Notes: generated by a model from the sequence alone, not told the origin. 64,000 bases of DNA from Takakia lepidozioides (GCA_030704615.1 CM060731.1:63034756-63098755); one strand, 5' to 3'; positions 10,892-22,215 are shown, counted from the first letter of the stretch. Made by a program: numbers and translations.

Positions 10892-11504
10892 TGTCAAGGA
10901 CGAGAACATGACTGAACACAAACAAGAGATAAAACTAGAGGTACAAGGCTAGACAAGAAGTCAAGGTCGGCGTGGCCGAATGCACGATGAGTAAATATGA
11001 ATCAAGATGATCTTATAACAATGAACAAGAGTACAAGATATTAGAACACGACTTGAATACTGGAATGCTGAAAACTAGACTGGAGTACCAGATACTGGAA
11101 ACTAGACTAGAGTACTGGGAACTGGACTGAAGTACTGAGAACTGGAAACAAGAGTAGTTTGAACTGGTGGCGAGACTGAAGAGTATCCAGTCTCGCCTCC
11201 TATATATACTGGCTACTAAGAAGCTTCCCCAAGAAGCTTCTCCTATGGAGGTTTCTTGCTGGAGAAGTTTCCAAGATTAAACAAAAGATTTATGGATGGA
11301 GAAGTTTCCTCCAAAGGAAGCTTCCTGAGTAGTTTCCAAGTTACTCTTGATAATTTGGTAAACTCCCGGTAACTTGGTAAGTAATGGTAGATCATGGTAG
11401 ATCATGGTAAATCACGGTAAGTCATGATAACTTCCGGTAATATGGTAACTTGATAACTTCTGGTATTTACTCCTAGTAAGTTCTTCTGGACTATGTCCGT
11501 GACA
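10892..11504 (-). repeat. 3' LTR of nested chromovirus copy 2
   Basis: This 613 bp LTR starts TGTCAAGGACG and ends GTCCGTGACA. It contains a TATATATA box near 11200, a cluster of ACTGGAAACT/GGACTGGAGT-type short tandem repeats at about 11060-11150, and a second cluster of GGTAAATCATG-type decamers at about 11370-11440. It matches the LTRs at 14154-14526, 15807-16371, 44109-44658 and 49850-50452. Confidence 0.9.
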
Positions 11505-11565
11505 TCACCCCCTCCTCTAGCGCCGAGTTCCTCGAGGAGCGGTAAAATCTTGGACTTGCTTAGAG

Positions 11566-11961
11566 TTAGAAAAAATCCAAAATCCGGCGAATGGTACTTG
11601 TCAAGTATTCGGCTCTTCGTTCTTGACTAAAATGATTTATAGGTCCCTGCAACCATCGATAGTGTCCAACACCTTGAACTTGGGACCACGTAGTGATTTG
11701 AGCATTTTGATTTTCGAAGCTGCCTTCAAACATGATTTCGTTGCCCTCTGGGTCCGAAGCCTCAACCTCCAACAGAATTATCAGACTTCGAGTATGCTCC
11801 ACTTGCCGTCGTACGGGGTTCAGACGAGGAAGTACGCGTTGCATTGGTGGCTCATCGTCTCGAGAGCGTCGGCGTGATGTTGAAGGTCGTGAAAGTCGGA
11901 ATGGCTGATTTGGTAGCTGGGTAAGCGACAACTCCAATGTATCTGGTTTCTGTGACTCCAT
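11566..11961 (-). CDS. Additional ORF after the chromodomain (aORF) of the chromovirus
   Basis: An ATG-started frame of 131 codons lies between the end of pol and the 3' LTR, in the same sense as pol. The frame stays open without ATG up to 12069. The predicted protein begins MESQKPDTLELS, has an Arg/Ser/Pro-rich middle and an acidic to aromatic C-terminal half ending RRILDFF. No transmembrane segment or known domain is seen. The same region exists in copy 3 (plus strand, about 15356-15751) and in the full-length copy 4 (about 45115-44736), where it is frameshifted and stopped. Conservation of position in three copies suggests a real family-specific ORF. Its function is unknown. Confidence 0.55.
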   Translation of the reverse strand: MESQKPDTLELSLTQLPNQPFRLSRPSTSRRRSRDDEPPMQRVLPRLNPVRRQVEHTRSLIILLEVEASDPEGNEIMFEGSFENQNAQITTWSQVQGVGHYRWLQGPINHFSQERRAEYLTSTIRRILDFF

Positions 11962-12143
11962 ACTGCCAATACAAGATGCAAGAGTGCTGGAAGTGTAGCT
12001 ATATATACTGATGTGTGGTGCTCCTCCCTCCTTAGAGTGTATCAGGTATATTGAATGTGGAGTCTTCACCTTGAAGCTAACTTGGCTGACATCATTGTTG
12101 TGACGTCTTATTGATGTGTAGCTCGGGGCTTAGCTGGATATCG

Positions 12144-14153
12144 TTAATGAAACTCTTGGACTTTGTCAGATGCATTGGCGAGGTTGGATGAAGGTTCCCA
12201 CGTTCGTTCGCTGATGTTGTAGCCTTTCCAATGTACGAAATACTCAAGACGTTTATACTTGATGCGAGAGTCTAGGACTTCGTCGACTTCATACTCAATT
12301 TCCTGATTGACTTCGACTGGTGGAGGTGGTACGGAAACTCTCCCTGGAATATTCGATGGATGATACAACTCCAATAATGAAACATGAAAGACTGGATGGA
12401 TGCGCATACTTCGTGGGAGTTCAAGCCGAAAACTGACCGGATTTATTTGTCGAATAATTTTGAATGGTGCCAGACGTTGATAATCCAACTTCCTTTATGG
12501 TCGCGAGGTTTGTATGTCTCGTCGAAGAAGCCACACACGATCTCCGACCTTGAACTGGGGTTGGAATTGGCGACGTTGATCGGCATACTCCTTGTATTGT
12601 TTTTTAGCTTCTGCGATGTGGGATGTAAGCTCTTTGTGAATCGTAGCAAGATGAGTAGCAAGGTTTTCTGCAGCAGGGCTTCCAACAGTCTTCATGTGGA
12701 AAGGGTTTGCTCGAGAATGATGACCATAATTGGACAAAAATGAAGTTTGCTTGGTCGAAGAATGTAGTGTTGTTGTAGGCAAACTCAGCCAATGACAGAA
12801 GGTCCGTCCAATTATCTTGGTGATAATTTATCGTACACCTCCAAAATTTGGTTTACACGTTCGGTTTGACCATCAGTCTGTGGATGATTAGCTGTAGAGA
12901 GGTTGATCTTAGTATCCAATATGCGAAGTAATCCCCTCCAGAAATTTGATATGAACTGTGGTCCTCGATCAGATACGATGTCCTTCGGGAGTCCATGAAT
13001 GCGGTAGATATTATTGAGGAAGAGTCTTGCAGTTTCCTCGCCGGTAACCCCTTATTACATGGAATGAAATGTGTCATCTTCGTAAAACGATCTACAATAA
13101 CAATGATTGAATCGGTGGTCTTGGAAATTGGAAGGTCCGTAATAAAGTCCATAGACACGGACGACATGGACTCTCGGGAATAGGTAATGGTTGAAGAAGG
13201 CCGTAAGGTCGATGTCGTGGTCCCTTCGCTCTAGCACACGTGTCACAAGATTTTATAAATTCTTTCACGAATTTTCACATCTGCGGCCACCAATAGTCCC
13301 TGGATATCAACTCCAATGTTTTGTTGAAGCCGAAATGTTCTGCAGCCGGAAGATCATGACATGTTTGAAGAATTCGAAGTCGTGTAGGTCCTGGAGGTAC
13401 ATAGAGAAGTCCCTTGAAGTAAAGTAAGTCATCTTTGAATTCAAAGTCGTTTGTAACATGTGGGTTGTCTCGAGGTTGATTTAGTTGACTTCGTAGTGTC
13501 GTAGCAAAATGGTCGCTCTTCAGTGCTTCCTGAATCTCCTTTATGATCTCTGCATCGTCATAGGTGGACATTGATAACATATTCAATTGGAGATTTGCTG
13601 GTTTCAAGATAATGGATTTTTGTTGGTCAAAAATTGCATCCCCTTCTTTTTGCGCAAGATACGATCGTTGAGAAAGAGCGTCTGGTTTTCTTTGAAGATA
13701 TCCGGGACGGTAGGTAATAACAAAATCAAACCTTGCTAGTGACATACTCCATCTCGCTTGACGTCGATTCAAAACACGAGCACTCATAAAATATTCGAGG
13801 TTTTTGTGATCGGTATAAACAGTGACTTGATGTTTAGCTCCCTCCAATAAATGTCGTCACTCCTCAAAAACATCGATAATCGCTAGAAATGTCATGGATT
13901 TCATAGTTGATCTCCGTAGTGGAAAATTTGCGAGAACGAAAACCAACAGGGTAGAGTCGGCCATCTGTACCGTATTGAGAGAGTTTTGCGCCAAGTACAA
14001 AGTTCGATGCATCTGCTTCTAAGAAGAATGATTTAGATGGGTCTGCATGTATCAGTATTGGAGCCGTTGTGAATGCGTGCTTCAACCTTTCAAATGTCTG
14101 GTCAGCCTTCTCGTCCCATATAAATTTGTCCTTTTCTGTGAGTCGTGTCAATG
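12144..14153 (-). pseudogene. Chromovirus pol remnant: RNase H, integrase, chromodomain
   Basis: In order on the minus strand: RNase H (14151-13864, with FFLEADAS, and 13847-13275, with [13 protein letters not shown]), the integrase zinc-binding segment near 13300, the integrase core (13167-12853, SMDFITDLP then [10 protein letters not shown]), the integrase C-terminal part (12792-12490) and a chromodomain (12488-12144, [11 protein letters not shown] then YFVHWKGY and ERTWEP). Frameshifts and stops separate these blocks, so no complete polyprotein is made. The chromodomain itself is uninterrupted and keeps the aromatic residues used to bind methylated histone tails in this family. Confidence 0.85.
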
Positions 14154-14526
14154 GCTTGAACTGGTGTTGGCGAGACTGAAGAGTGTCCAGTCTCGCCTCC
14201 TATATATACTGGCTACTAGGAAGCTTCCCCAAGAAACTTCTCCTATGGAGGTTTCTTGCTGGAGAAGTTTTCAAGATTAAACAAAGGTTTCTTGATGGAG
14301 AAGCTTCCTTAAACAAAGGAGGTATCTTGATGGAGAAGTTTCTTCCAAATGAAGCTTCCTGAGTAGTTTTTTAAGTTACTATTGATAATTTGGTAAATTT
14401 CCGATAACTTGATAAGTAATTGTAAATCATGGTAAATCATGGTAAATCACGGTAAGTCATGATAACTTTCGGTAACATGATAACTTGGTAACTTCTGGTA
14501 TTTACTCATGGGATATGTCCGTGACA
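14154..14526 (-). repeat. Truncated 5' LTR of nested chromovirus copy 2
   Basis: 373 bp matching the distal part of the other LTRs, from the CTTGAAC...GTTGGCGAGACTG segment to the GTCCGTGACA end. Its proximal ~240 bp were lost in the internal deletion. Confidence 0.85.
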
Positions 14527-14531
14527 CTTTC

Positions 14532-15210
14532 TGCCATTAACTAAGTTTGCCTATAACAACACTATACATTCTTCGACCAAACAAACTCCATTTTTCTCCA
14601 ATTATGGTCATCATCCTCGAGCACACCCTTTCCACATGAAGACTGTTGGAAGCCATGCTGCAGAAAACCTTCCTACTCATGTTGCTACGATTTACAAGAA
14701 GCTTACATTCCACCTCGAAGAAGCTCAAAAACAATACAATGAGTATGTAGATCAACATGGCCAATTCCAACCCCAGTTCAAGGTCGGAGATCGTGTACGG
14801 CTTCTTCGACGGGACATACAAACCTCGCGACCATCAAGGAAGTTGGATTATCAACGCTTGGGAACATTCAAAATTACTCGACAAATAAATCCGGTTAGTT
14901 TTCGGCTTGAACTTCCACAAAGTATGCGCATCCACCCAGTCTTCCATGTCTCATTATTAGAGTTGTATCATCACTCAAGTATCTCCGGACGAGTTTCTGT
15001 ACCACCTCCACCAATTGAAGTCAATCATGAAATCGAGTATGAAGTCAACGAAGTCCTAGACTTTCACATCAAGTATAAACGTCTTGAGTATTACGTACAT
15101 TGGAAAAGCTACGACATCAGCGAACGAACATGAGAACCTTCATCCAACTTTGCCAATGCATCTGACAAAGTCCAAGAATTTCATCAACGATATCCAGCTA
15201 AGCCCCGAGC
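14532..15210 (+). pseudogene. Integrase C-terminus and chromodomain of copy 3
   Basis: Continuing the integrase from 10886, the plus strand codes the GPY/F-like region (FKVGDRVRLLRRDIQ at ~14775) and then [23 protein letters not shown] and a chromodomain at about 15040-15180. A TGA at 15131 replaces the Trp of the usual ERTWEP motif. The downstream frame continues [20 protein letters not shown]. It is the same family as the copies at 12.1 and 45.4 kb. Confidence 0.85.
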
Positions 15211-15806
15211 TACACGTTAATAAGACGTCAGCCAAGGTAGCTTTAAGGTGAAGACTCCACATTCAGTGCACTTGATACACGCTAAGGAGGGAGGAGCACC
15301 ACACATCAGTATATATAGCTACAATTCCAAACACTCTTGCATCTTGTATTGGCAGCATGGAGTCACAGGAAGCAAATACATTGGAGCTGTCGCGTACCCA
15401 ATTACCAGACCAGCCGTTCCGATTCTCACAACCTTCAACATCACGCCGACGCTCTCGAGACGATGGGCCACCAAGGTGACGCGTACTTCCTCGTCTGGAC
15501 CTCGTACGACGGCAAGTGGAGCCGACTCGAAGTCTGATAATTTTGTTGGAGGTTGAGGCTTCAAACCCAAATGACAACGAAATCATGTGTGAAGGCAGCT
15601 TCGAAAATCAGAATGCTCAAATCACTGCGTGAATTCAAGGTGTTGGACACTATCGATGGTTGGAGGGACATATATATCATTTGAGTCAAGAACGAAGTGC
15701 CGAATACTTGACAAACATCATTCGCCGGATTTTGGATTTTCTTCAACTCTAAGCAAGTCCAAGATTTTACCACTCATCGAGGAACTCTGCGCTAGTGGAG
15801 GGATGA

Positions 15807-16371
15807 TGTCATGGACATAGCCCAGCGGAACTTATCAGGAGTAAATACCATAAGTTATCATGTTATCGAAAGTTATTATGATTTATTATGATCTACCATG
15901 ATTTATCATAAGTTACGATTAGTTACTAAGTTACCGGGAGTTTATCAAATTACCGAGAGTAACTTGGGAAACTGCTCAGGAAATTTTTTTTGAAGGAAAC
16001 TTCTCCATCAAGAAACCTCCATCGGGGAAGCTTCTTAGAGAACTTCCTAGTTGCTAGTATATAGAAGGCGAGACTGGACACTCATCAGTTTCGCAAACAC
16101 AAGTTTAAGCTACTCTTGTTCCCAGTCCCAGTACCCAGTTCAGCTTCCAGTACTCTACAATTTCCAGTATCTGGGACTCTAGTCCAGTTTCCAGCATACT
16201 AGTATTCAAGTCGAGTTCCAGTATCTTGTACTCTTGTCCCTTATTATAAAGATCATCTTGATTCCTGTTTACCCATCATGCATTTGGCCACGTCGACCTT
16301 GATTTAGTGTCTAGTCTTGTACCTCTAGTCTGATCTCTTGTTTGTGTTCAGTCATGTTCTCGTCCTTAACA
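15807..16371 (+). repeat. 3' LTR of chromovirus copy 3
   Basis: 565 bp, the reverse complement of the LTR form at 10892. It begins TGTCATGGACATAGCCC and ends CTCGTCCTTAACA, so the terminal TGACA has mutated to TAACA. The tandem GGTAAATC-type and ACTGGAA-type repeats of the family are present. Confidence 0.85.
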
Positions 16372-16551
16372 CATGTTGAGTCCATTGGAAGTCCATGGAA
16401 AAAAAAAAAAATTGAACCTATTGCTTTCAGTTTGTTCTTTAAAAAATAGATAGTAGTATACACAACATTTTTAGTAAAGAGTCTCTCCTCAAATATTGAA
16501 AACATTCAAGTTACTAGATTTTTTTACTCTGATGGTTTAATCTAGTAAAAC

Positions 16552-17123
16552 CATGGAGGGAGGTCACTGTAGAAACTGCCATGTTACACAAAAACTGAGA
16601 CACCCAATCCTACAAATACCCCGGTCCAGTCACAAAACAGAAGATTGTTGGAAATATGTCACATGTCTTCATTGTGGAATAGTAGGTCATCATTTGGAGC
16701 GCCGCTGATAAAGAAACATCGATAGGCCAAAACCTACAACCCAATGGCTGCAAATTGACCAAAATCTACGGGGTCAAAGAGTGTCATATCCTGATCAGTA
16801 TAATCATGTGCCTCCAGCAAATTTATCACCCCAACACATGATGTACTTTGCTCCTCAAATATTACAAAGATCCCCAAAATCCAGTCCCACTAAGCAATCT
16901 CAATTAGTCAACAGCCTAGGGTGTCGTTTGCAGATCCTGTGATGCAGGAAATGCAAACTCAACTTTTGTGGCGAGAGCTAATATCCACGATAACGCATAA
17001 AACTTCAAGTTTGGAAACACCGTTTGTAATTCCTCGTCCAAGTGTAATCAATTTTTTGAAGTTGTTGATGGCGAATTTTTACATCGCTATTTGGTCATGC
17101 GCCCAAAATGATGTCTTTCCATA
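16552..17123 (+). pseudogene. Gag-like remnant with zinc-knuckle motif
   Basis: From an ATG at 16552 the plus strand reads MEGGHCRNCHVTQKL and then, at 16664-16705, CLHCGIVGHHLERR. This is a CX2CX4HX4C knuckle whose last Cys codon is CGC (Arg). A stop follows, then Gln/Pro-rich frames to 17123. It resembles the nucleocapsid part of a retrotransposon gag protein, distinct from the chromovirus above. It is non-functional, and the class is uncertain. Confidence 0.4.
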
Positions 17124-17518
17124 ATGTTGGAAAGTCGGGTAGGCGTTTGTATACTAATTTCATCTGTTGTAGTATGAGCAGCGTACGTGCAGTAGGGATC
17201 GTCTTATCTCCATATTAACTTCGTATTAGCTTCGTATTTCATTAAATCCAGACTTCTTGAAAATCCGGATTTTGATAAAAGTGAGTTACTAAAAACTACT
17301 CTAAGTGCATGCCTTGCATCCTGTGCTACCATTAATCAGACATCGTTACATGCACCTCGAGCCCCATCCCTACTTGAGTGAAAGTAGTAGTCTGTAGAGG
17401 ATCGTGTATAACATTTCTCGTGCTTCATGGCTGTACCTTCTAATTCATTCCTATTTGTTTTTCATCAAGACCACCATCACACTATTTTTCACATCCAATC
17501 TAGATATCACATGGTTCA

Positions 17519-19055
17519 CTACCAAGTCCAATTTAGTTGACAATGTTGCATGTCATCATCATGAAACATACAAGCACCATTTTGAATGATTCTCCAAGTA
17601 ATTGATTTTCCTCGGTACCAGCTTGCAGCGACTTGCCATCTGTGAGTGTAAGTATCCCCTTCCGAATTGGTATATGTACCCGTACAAGTCAGCATCATCG
17701 AAGACCCCCACGAAATAGGGATATCAAATGCTGTATTTGAAACTATAGTCTGCAATGCTCAACATTGAAATCATCATTAGAAAATGCAATGAAGATGTAA
17801 TTTTGCTTATACAATAGCTCTACAAGAGCTACAAATGACGGGGTTTACAATATCTAACTTACTATGTATCACACACTTGACATTTTGATTTGTGTTCTTA
17901 AAAGAGGAAAAAAAACATAGTGATCCAAAATGAATTAGAAAATATGTTTTGGAGAAAATGATAATAATAATAATAGTAAACCATATAAAGTCAAAAACTA
18001 TACATCATGAAGATATGGTAGTTCATCAACTCTAGCCTCCGTCAAGGTTAACCCTTAGCGCCCAGTAGCCATTTTTTTCCTTTCAAAAACCCAATCCCTG
18101 AGCTGAAAAAGCCTTCTAATTTTGTGAAAAAAAACACAATTTTAAAATTCTGACCGCACATTATGTGCATATATACCTACTAAAGGGATCTGCCAATCTA
18201 TAAGGCATTCAGGTGAAAATTGAGAAAAACCCACCGTTGCAAGCGGGCGGCCCATTTTTGGGCGCACACCAAAATTACAAACGAGATTTCTTATTTTGAA
18301 GATTTGGTGATGAGATGATTTCCAAATTAGCTTAATCTACTCCCAATTCATCTTTGGTAGGATGTTGCATCCAATCCAAGAAACAAAAATGCATTTCGGG
18401 CAAAAGATGGTGTAATGACATTTACACCAGATTGGGGGTCAATATGGAAGAGACATTTTCTTATGTAAGAGGAGAGTTTTCTCAAGTTCCGGAGATGTTA
18501 AAACTCTGACACCACAAACCAAACTTCCTTTTCTTTGATTGGGAAAATTAAAACGCTAATAAAAAAAAATCCCACAAATCACGTATTGGATTCCATGGCA
18601 TCAACAACTCAAAATTTTGGATCAATTGATTGAAATATGAGAAAACCATATCAGAAAAACAAAGGCCCAAAACTGGCTAAATAGGCACTTAAGGGTTGAA
18701 ATAGAGAATGCATTATTATGCAAAGATAAGAGTGAATTGGCCTAAATGCAATCATGTACAACTTGTTAGAGAGCTTTTCAATATGAGCAAGATAAATTAT
18801 GAGGTGATATTCATGAATCTGATGGAGAGTTCTTACAAATGACGATGGCGTAGGAGCAGGATCATCAAATTCGCAAGCAAATGTTATGGGGTAATCCAAA
18901 TAATTCTCCAAGTTTGCCTGATAATCCTGATAATCAGCAGACGTTGCAGATAAGCAGGAGAGACATCCAATAGTAATGATTGGTAGAACAAAAGTGAACA
19001 ACAATATATCTTTTCCAAGTTGTGGTATGGGAGAAAAACCTTGTCTTCTCGTCAT
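17519..19055 (-). CDS. Small secreted protein, two exons, 149 residues
   Basis: Exon 1 (19055-18837) starts with ATG and codes 73 residues. A charged N-terminus is followed by a hydrophobic stretch at about residues 18-36 (ILLFTFVLPIITIGCLSCL) and an ATSA/DYQ-type cleavage site. It ends at a GTAAGA donor in phase 0. Exon 2 (17749-17519) follows a TGCAG acceptor in phase 0 and codes 76 residues plus TAG. The mature part has about five Cys and a Trp-rich C-terminal third (SWYRGKSITWRI ... HCQLNWTW). The layout recalls plant S-protein homologues (S1/SPH family), but the match is too weak to assign. The 1.09 kb intron is AT-rich. A TATTTATAAAG box lies about 215 bp upstream of the ATG. Confidence 0.5.
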
Positions 19056-19695
19056 TGTACATACACATACACGGAAAAGAAGAAGGTGAGTTAATATATT
19101 AGAATTAATACTTAGATTCAATGCTACAATCATGTGCTTGTAGTGGGAGGAGGAAGAAGAGAATGACTCTTGAAGCAAATTTAACTCCAGCCCAAAGGGC
19201 TTTTGTCTAATTGGGTTTGGAATGTGCTTGCAGTAGTGCATATGTTAAGCTTAGAGTTCCAACCAAAGTCTTTATAAATAACAACATTTTTTTCTTACTT
19301 TGAATAGTTTATTACAACACATAAGTCAATTTTAACTTAATCCAAACTTTGGCCTAAATCAAGATCAAACTTGATATGCGACAATATTTTTGTCTTATAA
19401 ACTTGATTTCTAAGATTTTATAGCAAATTGGAGAGATTATAATTATATAAAATTGATGACATATTAATTGTAGTCAATTTGATTGTCAAAGGGGTCCATA
19501 CAATTAAGATATAGTTATATTTATAACATGATTGATGTTATAGTTCGTGTCAAAATGTCAATGTTGACAAGTTTGAGAGTTTTAATTGATTCATTGGATG
19601 CACTAGCAAATGTAGTACCGGTTTAGGCTGCTCATATCACTGATCATCTGACATCACTTTAAATTTTTTCAATAAAATGGTATCTTGTTGAACTC

Positions 19696-19841
19696 AGGTT
19701 GCACAAAATGACTCTCTGTAGACTAAATACGTGATTCAGCGTTACGTCGTAAGTTACATCATGACTCCGCATCCTAGCGTCAATTTGCTTCTTCGAATAT
19801 TTTGGAATATTCACGTCACGTCACATCATTTTGTGCAACCT
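19696..19841. mobile_element. 146 bp MITE with 16 bp perfect terminal inverted repeats
   Basis: AGGTTGCACAAAATGA at the left is mirrored exactly by TCATTTTGTGCAACCT at the right. CACGTC/GACGTA-type words lie inside each end. Flanks are AACTC and AGTTG, so the target duplication is not clear. It has no coding capacity. Confidence 0.7.
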
Positions 19842-19854
19842 AGTTGTTGTTTCT

Positions 19855-21755
19855 GTGACTAATTAACACATGACTGTCTGTAGATATTTTATAGACATAA
19901 TTATTGTCAACACACGATTAGCAATGCTATAAGACCTTTACAAAATACCATCTAATGCATGATAAAATGATAATATGTTGTTGTTCATGTAACTATTTAA
20001 CACTTAGAGTTAAACCCTAAACCATTAATCATTAATACTTAGAATTAGACCCTAAAGCCCTGTTACTCAATGCCTAAACTTGTGACTCATGTGTTCTTCA
20101 TAGCAATGTGCAAACTTACAAAATTTGCTATTAAACATGCAAATAGTGACCAACTAAATATGCACAATAATAAGCTATTTGTAACCTCTGTAAAACTTAA
20201 TTAACATGTGAGTGTGTACTTGACATTATTAAACACACATATCAAGTAGTTTAAAAAAACTCTACTACCAAACCTGCACACATTGACCCCACTAAATATG
20301 CCCAATAATAAATTAGTAGATTTTTATCGTTATTATATTTTATTACTTAATACACGTGAGTGTGTTTCGATAGACATTGTAAACACCCCAAACAACCTAA
20401 CCCACGTACAATGACCACCCAAATATATCCAATAGTAAATGGATAAATATACCTAAGTGTATTTTTATGAGCATGTTCTTGACAAACGTTGTCAACAGAC
20501 ACTTAGAAACCTAACCCACCCTAATTTGCCTAATAATAGGCTAGTAAAGTCTTGTCGTTCTTGTAATGAATTAGTTAATACACCTGAGCACGTTGTGTTT
20601 TTTGACACACATTGTCAACACATATTTAGCAACCTAATGTGCACACAGTGACCACCTCGTTTATATGCCCAATAATAAGCTAGTATAATCATATTGTTTG
20701 CACAATTGATTAGTTAATATACCAGACAACCTAATCCACCAAAAATTGCCTAAATAATAGTCTAATAAATTCTTATTGTTCCTGTAATGAATTAGTTAAT
20801 ACACTTAAGCATTGTGTTTTTTATAGACATTGTCCGGGTTGGTATCGCGCGAGCACTGAGTTAAGAGAAACGGCGTGAGCACAAAACAAACCGCCGCGTG
20901 AGCAGAATCAACGGTTATGGGGGTAATATATACATCAGCAGAAATACAAATAATAGGCGGACCTAGGGACTTTACTGCGTTAATAGGGGATACATCGAAT
21001 CTGATTACAACTTAAACGTGAAGATCAGAATGACGAAACTAGCAGATGTCAAATAGTTTGAACCTTTCGCTGGCGAAACTAGGCAAAACCCATTTGCATT
21101 TTGCCGGCAAAACCCATTTTTTGGGTGGTTATTGGGGATGTTCTAAACATAATGTTACCAAATGCCACATTGTTTACGTGCGCTGATCTCTGGCAGATAT
21201 ATTTGTGGATCATTGTGCTCAGACGAGTTAAGCATTGGATGATTAATTTCATGAATTTTTTCGCATAAGCACAATTTTCAAATAGTTTCGTATTTCTTAC
21301 CGTGTGAGCGCATTTGGGTTTCACAATAGCATATTCTCAGGAATCTTTTGGAATACGCGGAATATTTATTTGTGCTCACGCCCGTTGGCGTGAGCCTGCT
21401 CACATGCTATCCAACCTCGGCATTGTCAACACACTCTTTAGTGCAACCTAACATGCACATATACCACCTAATTTATATGTCCAATAATAAGTTAATAATT
21501 CTTGTTGTTCATGCAATTGATTAGGTAATATGCTTAAGTCACTTGTGTGTTCTTAATAGAGATTGTCAACACATACCTACCAACCTAACCTACTTAAATT
21601 TATCTAATAATAAGCTAATAAATTCTTGTTCATGTAATGAATTAATTAATACACCTGAGCATTGTGTTCTTAACAGACATTGTCAATACACACTTAGTGC
21701 AAGCTAACTTGCACAAAGTCACTACCTAATTTAGATGCCCAATAATAAGTTAAAG
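19855..21755. repeat. Array of AT-rich subterminal repeat units
   Basis: Units share blocks such as CCCAATAATAAGCTAGTA, TAATGAATTAGTTAATACAC, a GACATTGTCAACACA core and CAACCTAACC. About eight or nine degenerate units can be counted, with starts near 19860, 20130, 20280, 20400, 20510, 20650, 20740, 21430 and 21560. The 586 bp MITE at 20835-21420 splits one unit inside its CATTGTC core. Apart from transposon DNA I see no gene here. Confidence 0.75.
20835..21420. mobile_element. 586 bp MITE nested in the repeat array
   Basis: CATTGTC stands on both sides (20828-20834 and 21421-21427), and the sequence between them is absent from sister units, so this is an insertion with a 7-8 bp target duplication. 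Ends are imperfect inverted repeats (CGGGTTGGTATCGCGCGAGCA against CCGAGGTTGGATAGCATGTGAGCA). A second inner pair, GGCGTGAGCACAAA, is inverted at 20871-20884 and 21371-21384. Many GTGAGC words cluster at both ends. There is no coding capacity. The TSD length fits hAT-type elements. Confidence 0.75.
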
Positions 21756-21807
21756 TAGATTATTACTAGGAGTCCTCAAGTGTTTGGAGTCCGTTTTTTT
21801 TTTCTTG

Positions 21808-22215
21808 TCAGCCTTTTGTCATTTGGAATGATTCCCTGCAGAGGATCTCCTGAGTCTCTGTGTCTTGTTCAATCTTCCGCAATGCTGGGCTGATTTTGAA
21901 ATTGACTTGCGCATAAGAACTTGGTGTCTTCTGCTTGGTGCCTGCCATTTTTCTTAGTCTCTCGGTTGCTGTAAGGAATTGGAGCACCAATTCCTGTATC
22001 ACAAGGAGTATGAAACACACTGGAAGTTGTGTATACAGCAATTTCCAGTTTGCGGAAGAGAAAGTGAGGAGTTCGCTCATGGGTTTAAGTAGGGGTTCCT
22101 CTCTGTAGGTTTCTCCTCTAACTTCTCTCGAGGTTCTCGTGGAGGTAATTCTGTCCTGCTGGTTGCCTAGGTTTAAAGCGTATGTAGCTTTAATTGCTGA
22201 GCCCAGGCTTACCAA
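21808..22215 (-). other. Open frame of 135 codons without ATG, unrecognised
   Basis: The frame begins at a TTG next to a GTAAGC-like sequence and codes a mixed, partly hydrophobic peptide ending ILCRESFQMTKG. No domain is recognised. It lies inside the hAT-like element between the repeat array and the transposase, so it may be transposon debris. I would not call it a gene. Confidence 0.2.

Larger units (their letters stand above)
10892..14526 (-). mobile_element. Nested chromovirus copy 2 with internal deletion
   Basis: The element is bounded by TGTCA...TGACA LTR ends and flanked on both sides by CTTTC (10887-10891 and 14527-14531), a perfect 5 bp target-site duplication inside the integrase of copy 3. 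On the minus strand it keeps RNase H, integrase, chromodomain and an extra ORF. Gag, protease, most of the reverse transcriptase and the first part of the 5' LTR are gone. The deletion joins the polymerase region to the LTR near 14154. Removing the element plus one CTTTC restores continuity of the host integrase frame at this point. Confidence 0.9.
10555..16371 (+). mobile_element. 5'-truncated chromovirus (Ty3/gypsy), copy 3, interrupted by copy 2
   Basis: Plus-strand integrase begins abruptly at about 10555 (VIVDRFTNMTHF), runs to 10891, is interrupted by a nested element (10892-14526), and resumes at 14532 in the same reading direction through the chromodomain (to ~15210) to the 3' LTR at 15807-16371. 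The coding part has stops (for example after LLFHI-type residues and at 15131) and is dead. A purine run just before 15807 fits a polypurine tract. The 5' LTR, gag, protease and reverse transcriptase are missing. Confidence 0.85.

Noticed and set aside
11566..12069. 167-codon frame starting at 12069
   Set aside because: The upstream 36 codons have no ATG and overlap conserved non-coding sequence of the element. I keep only the ATG-started part (11961-11566).
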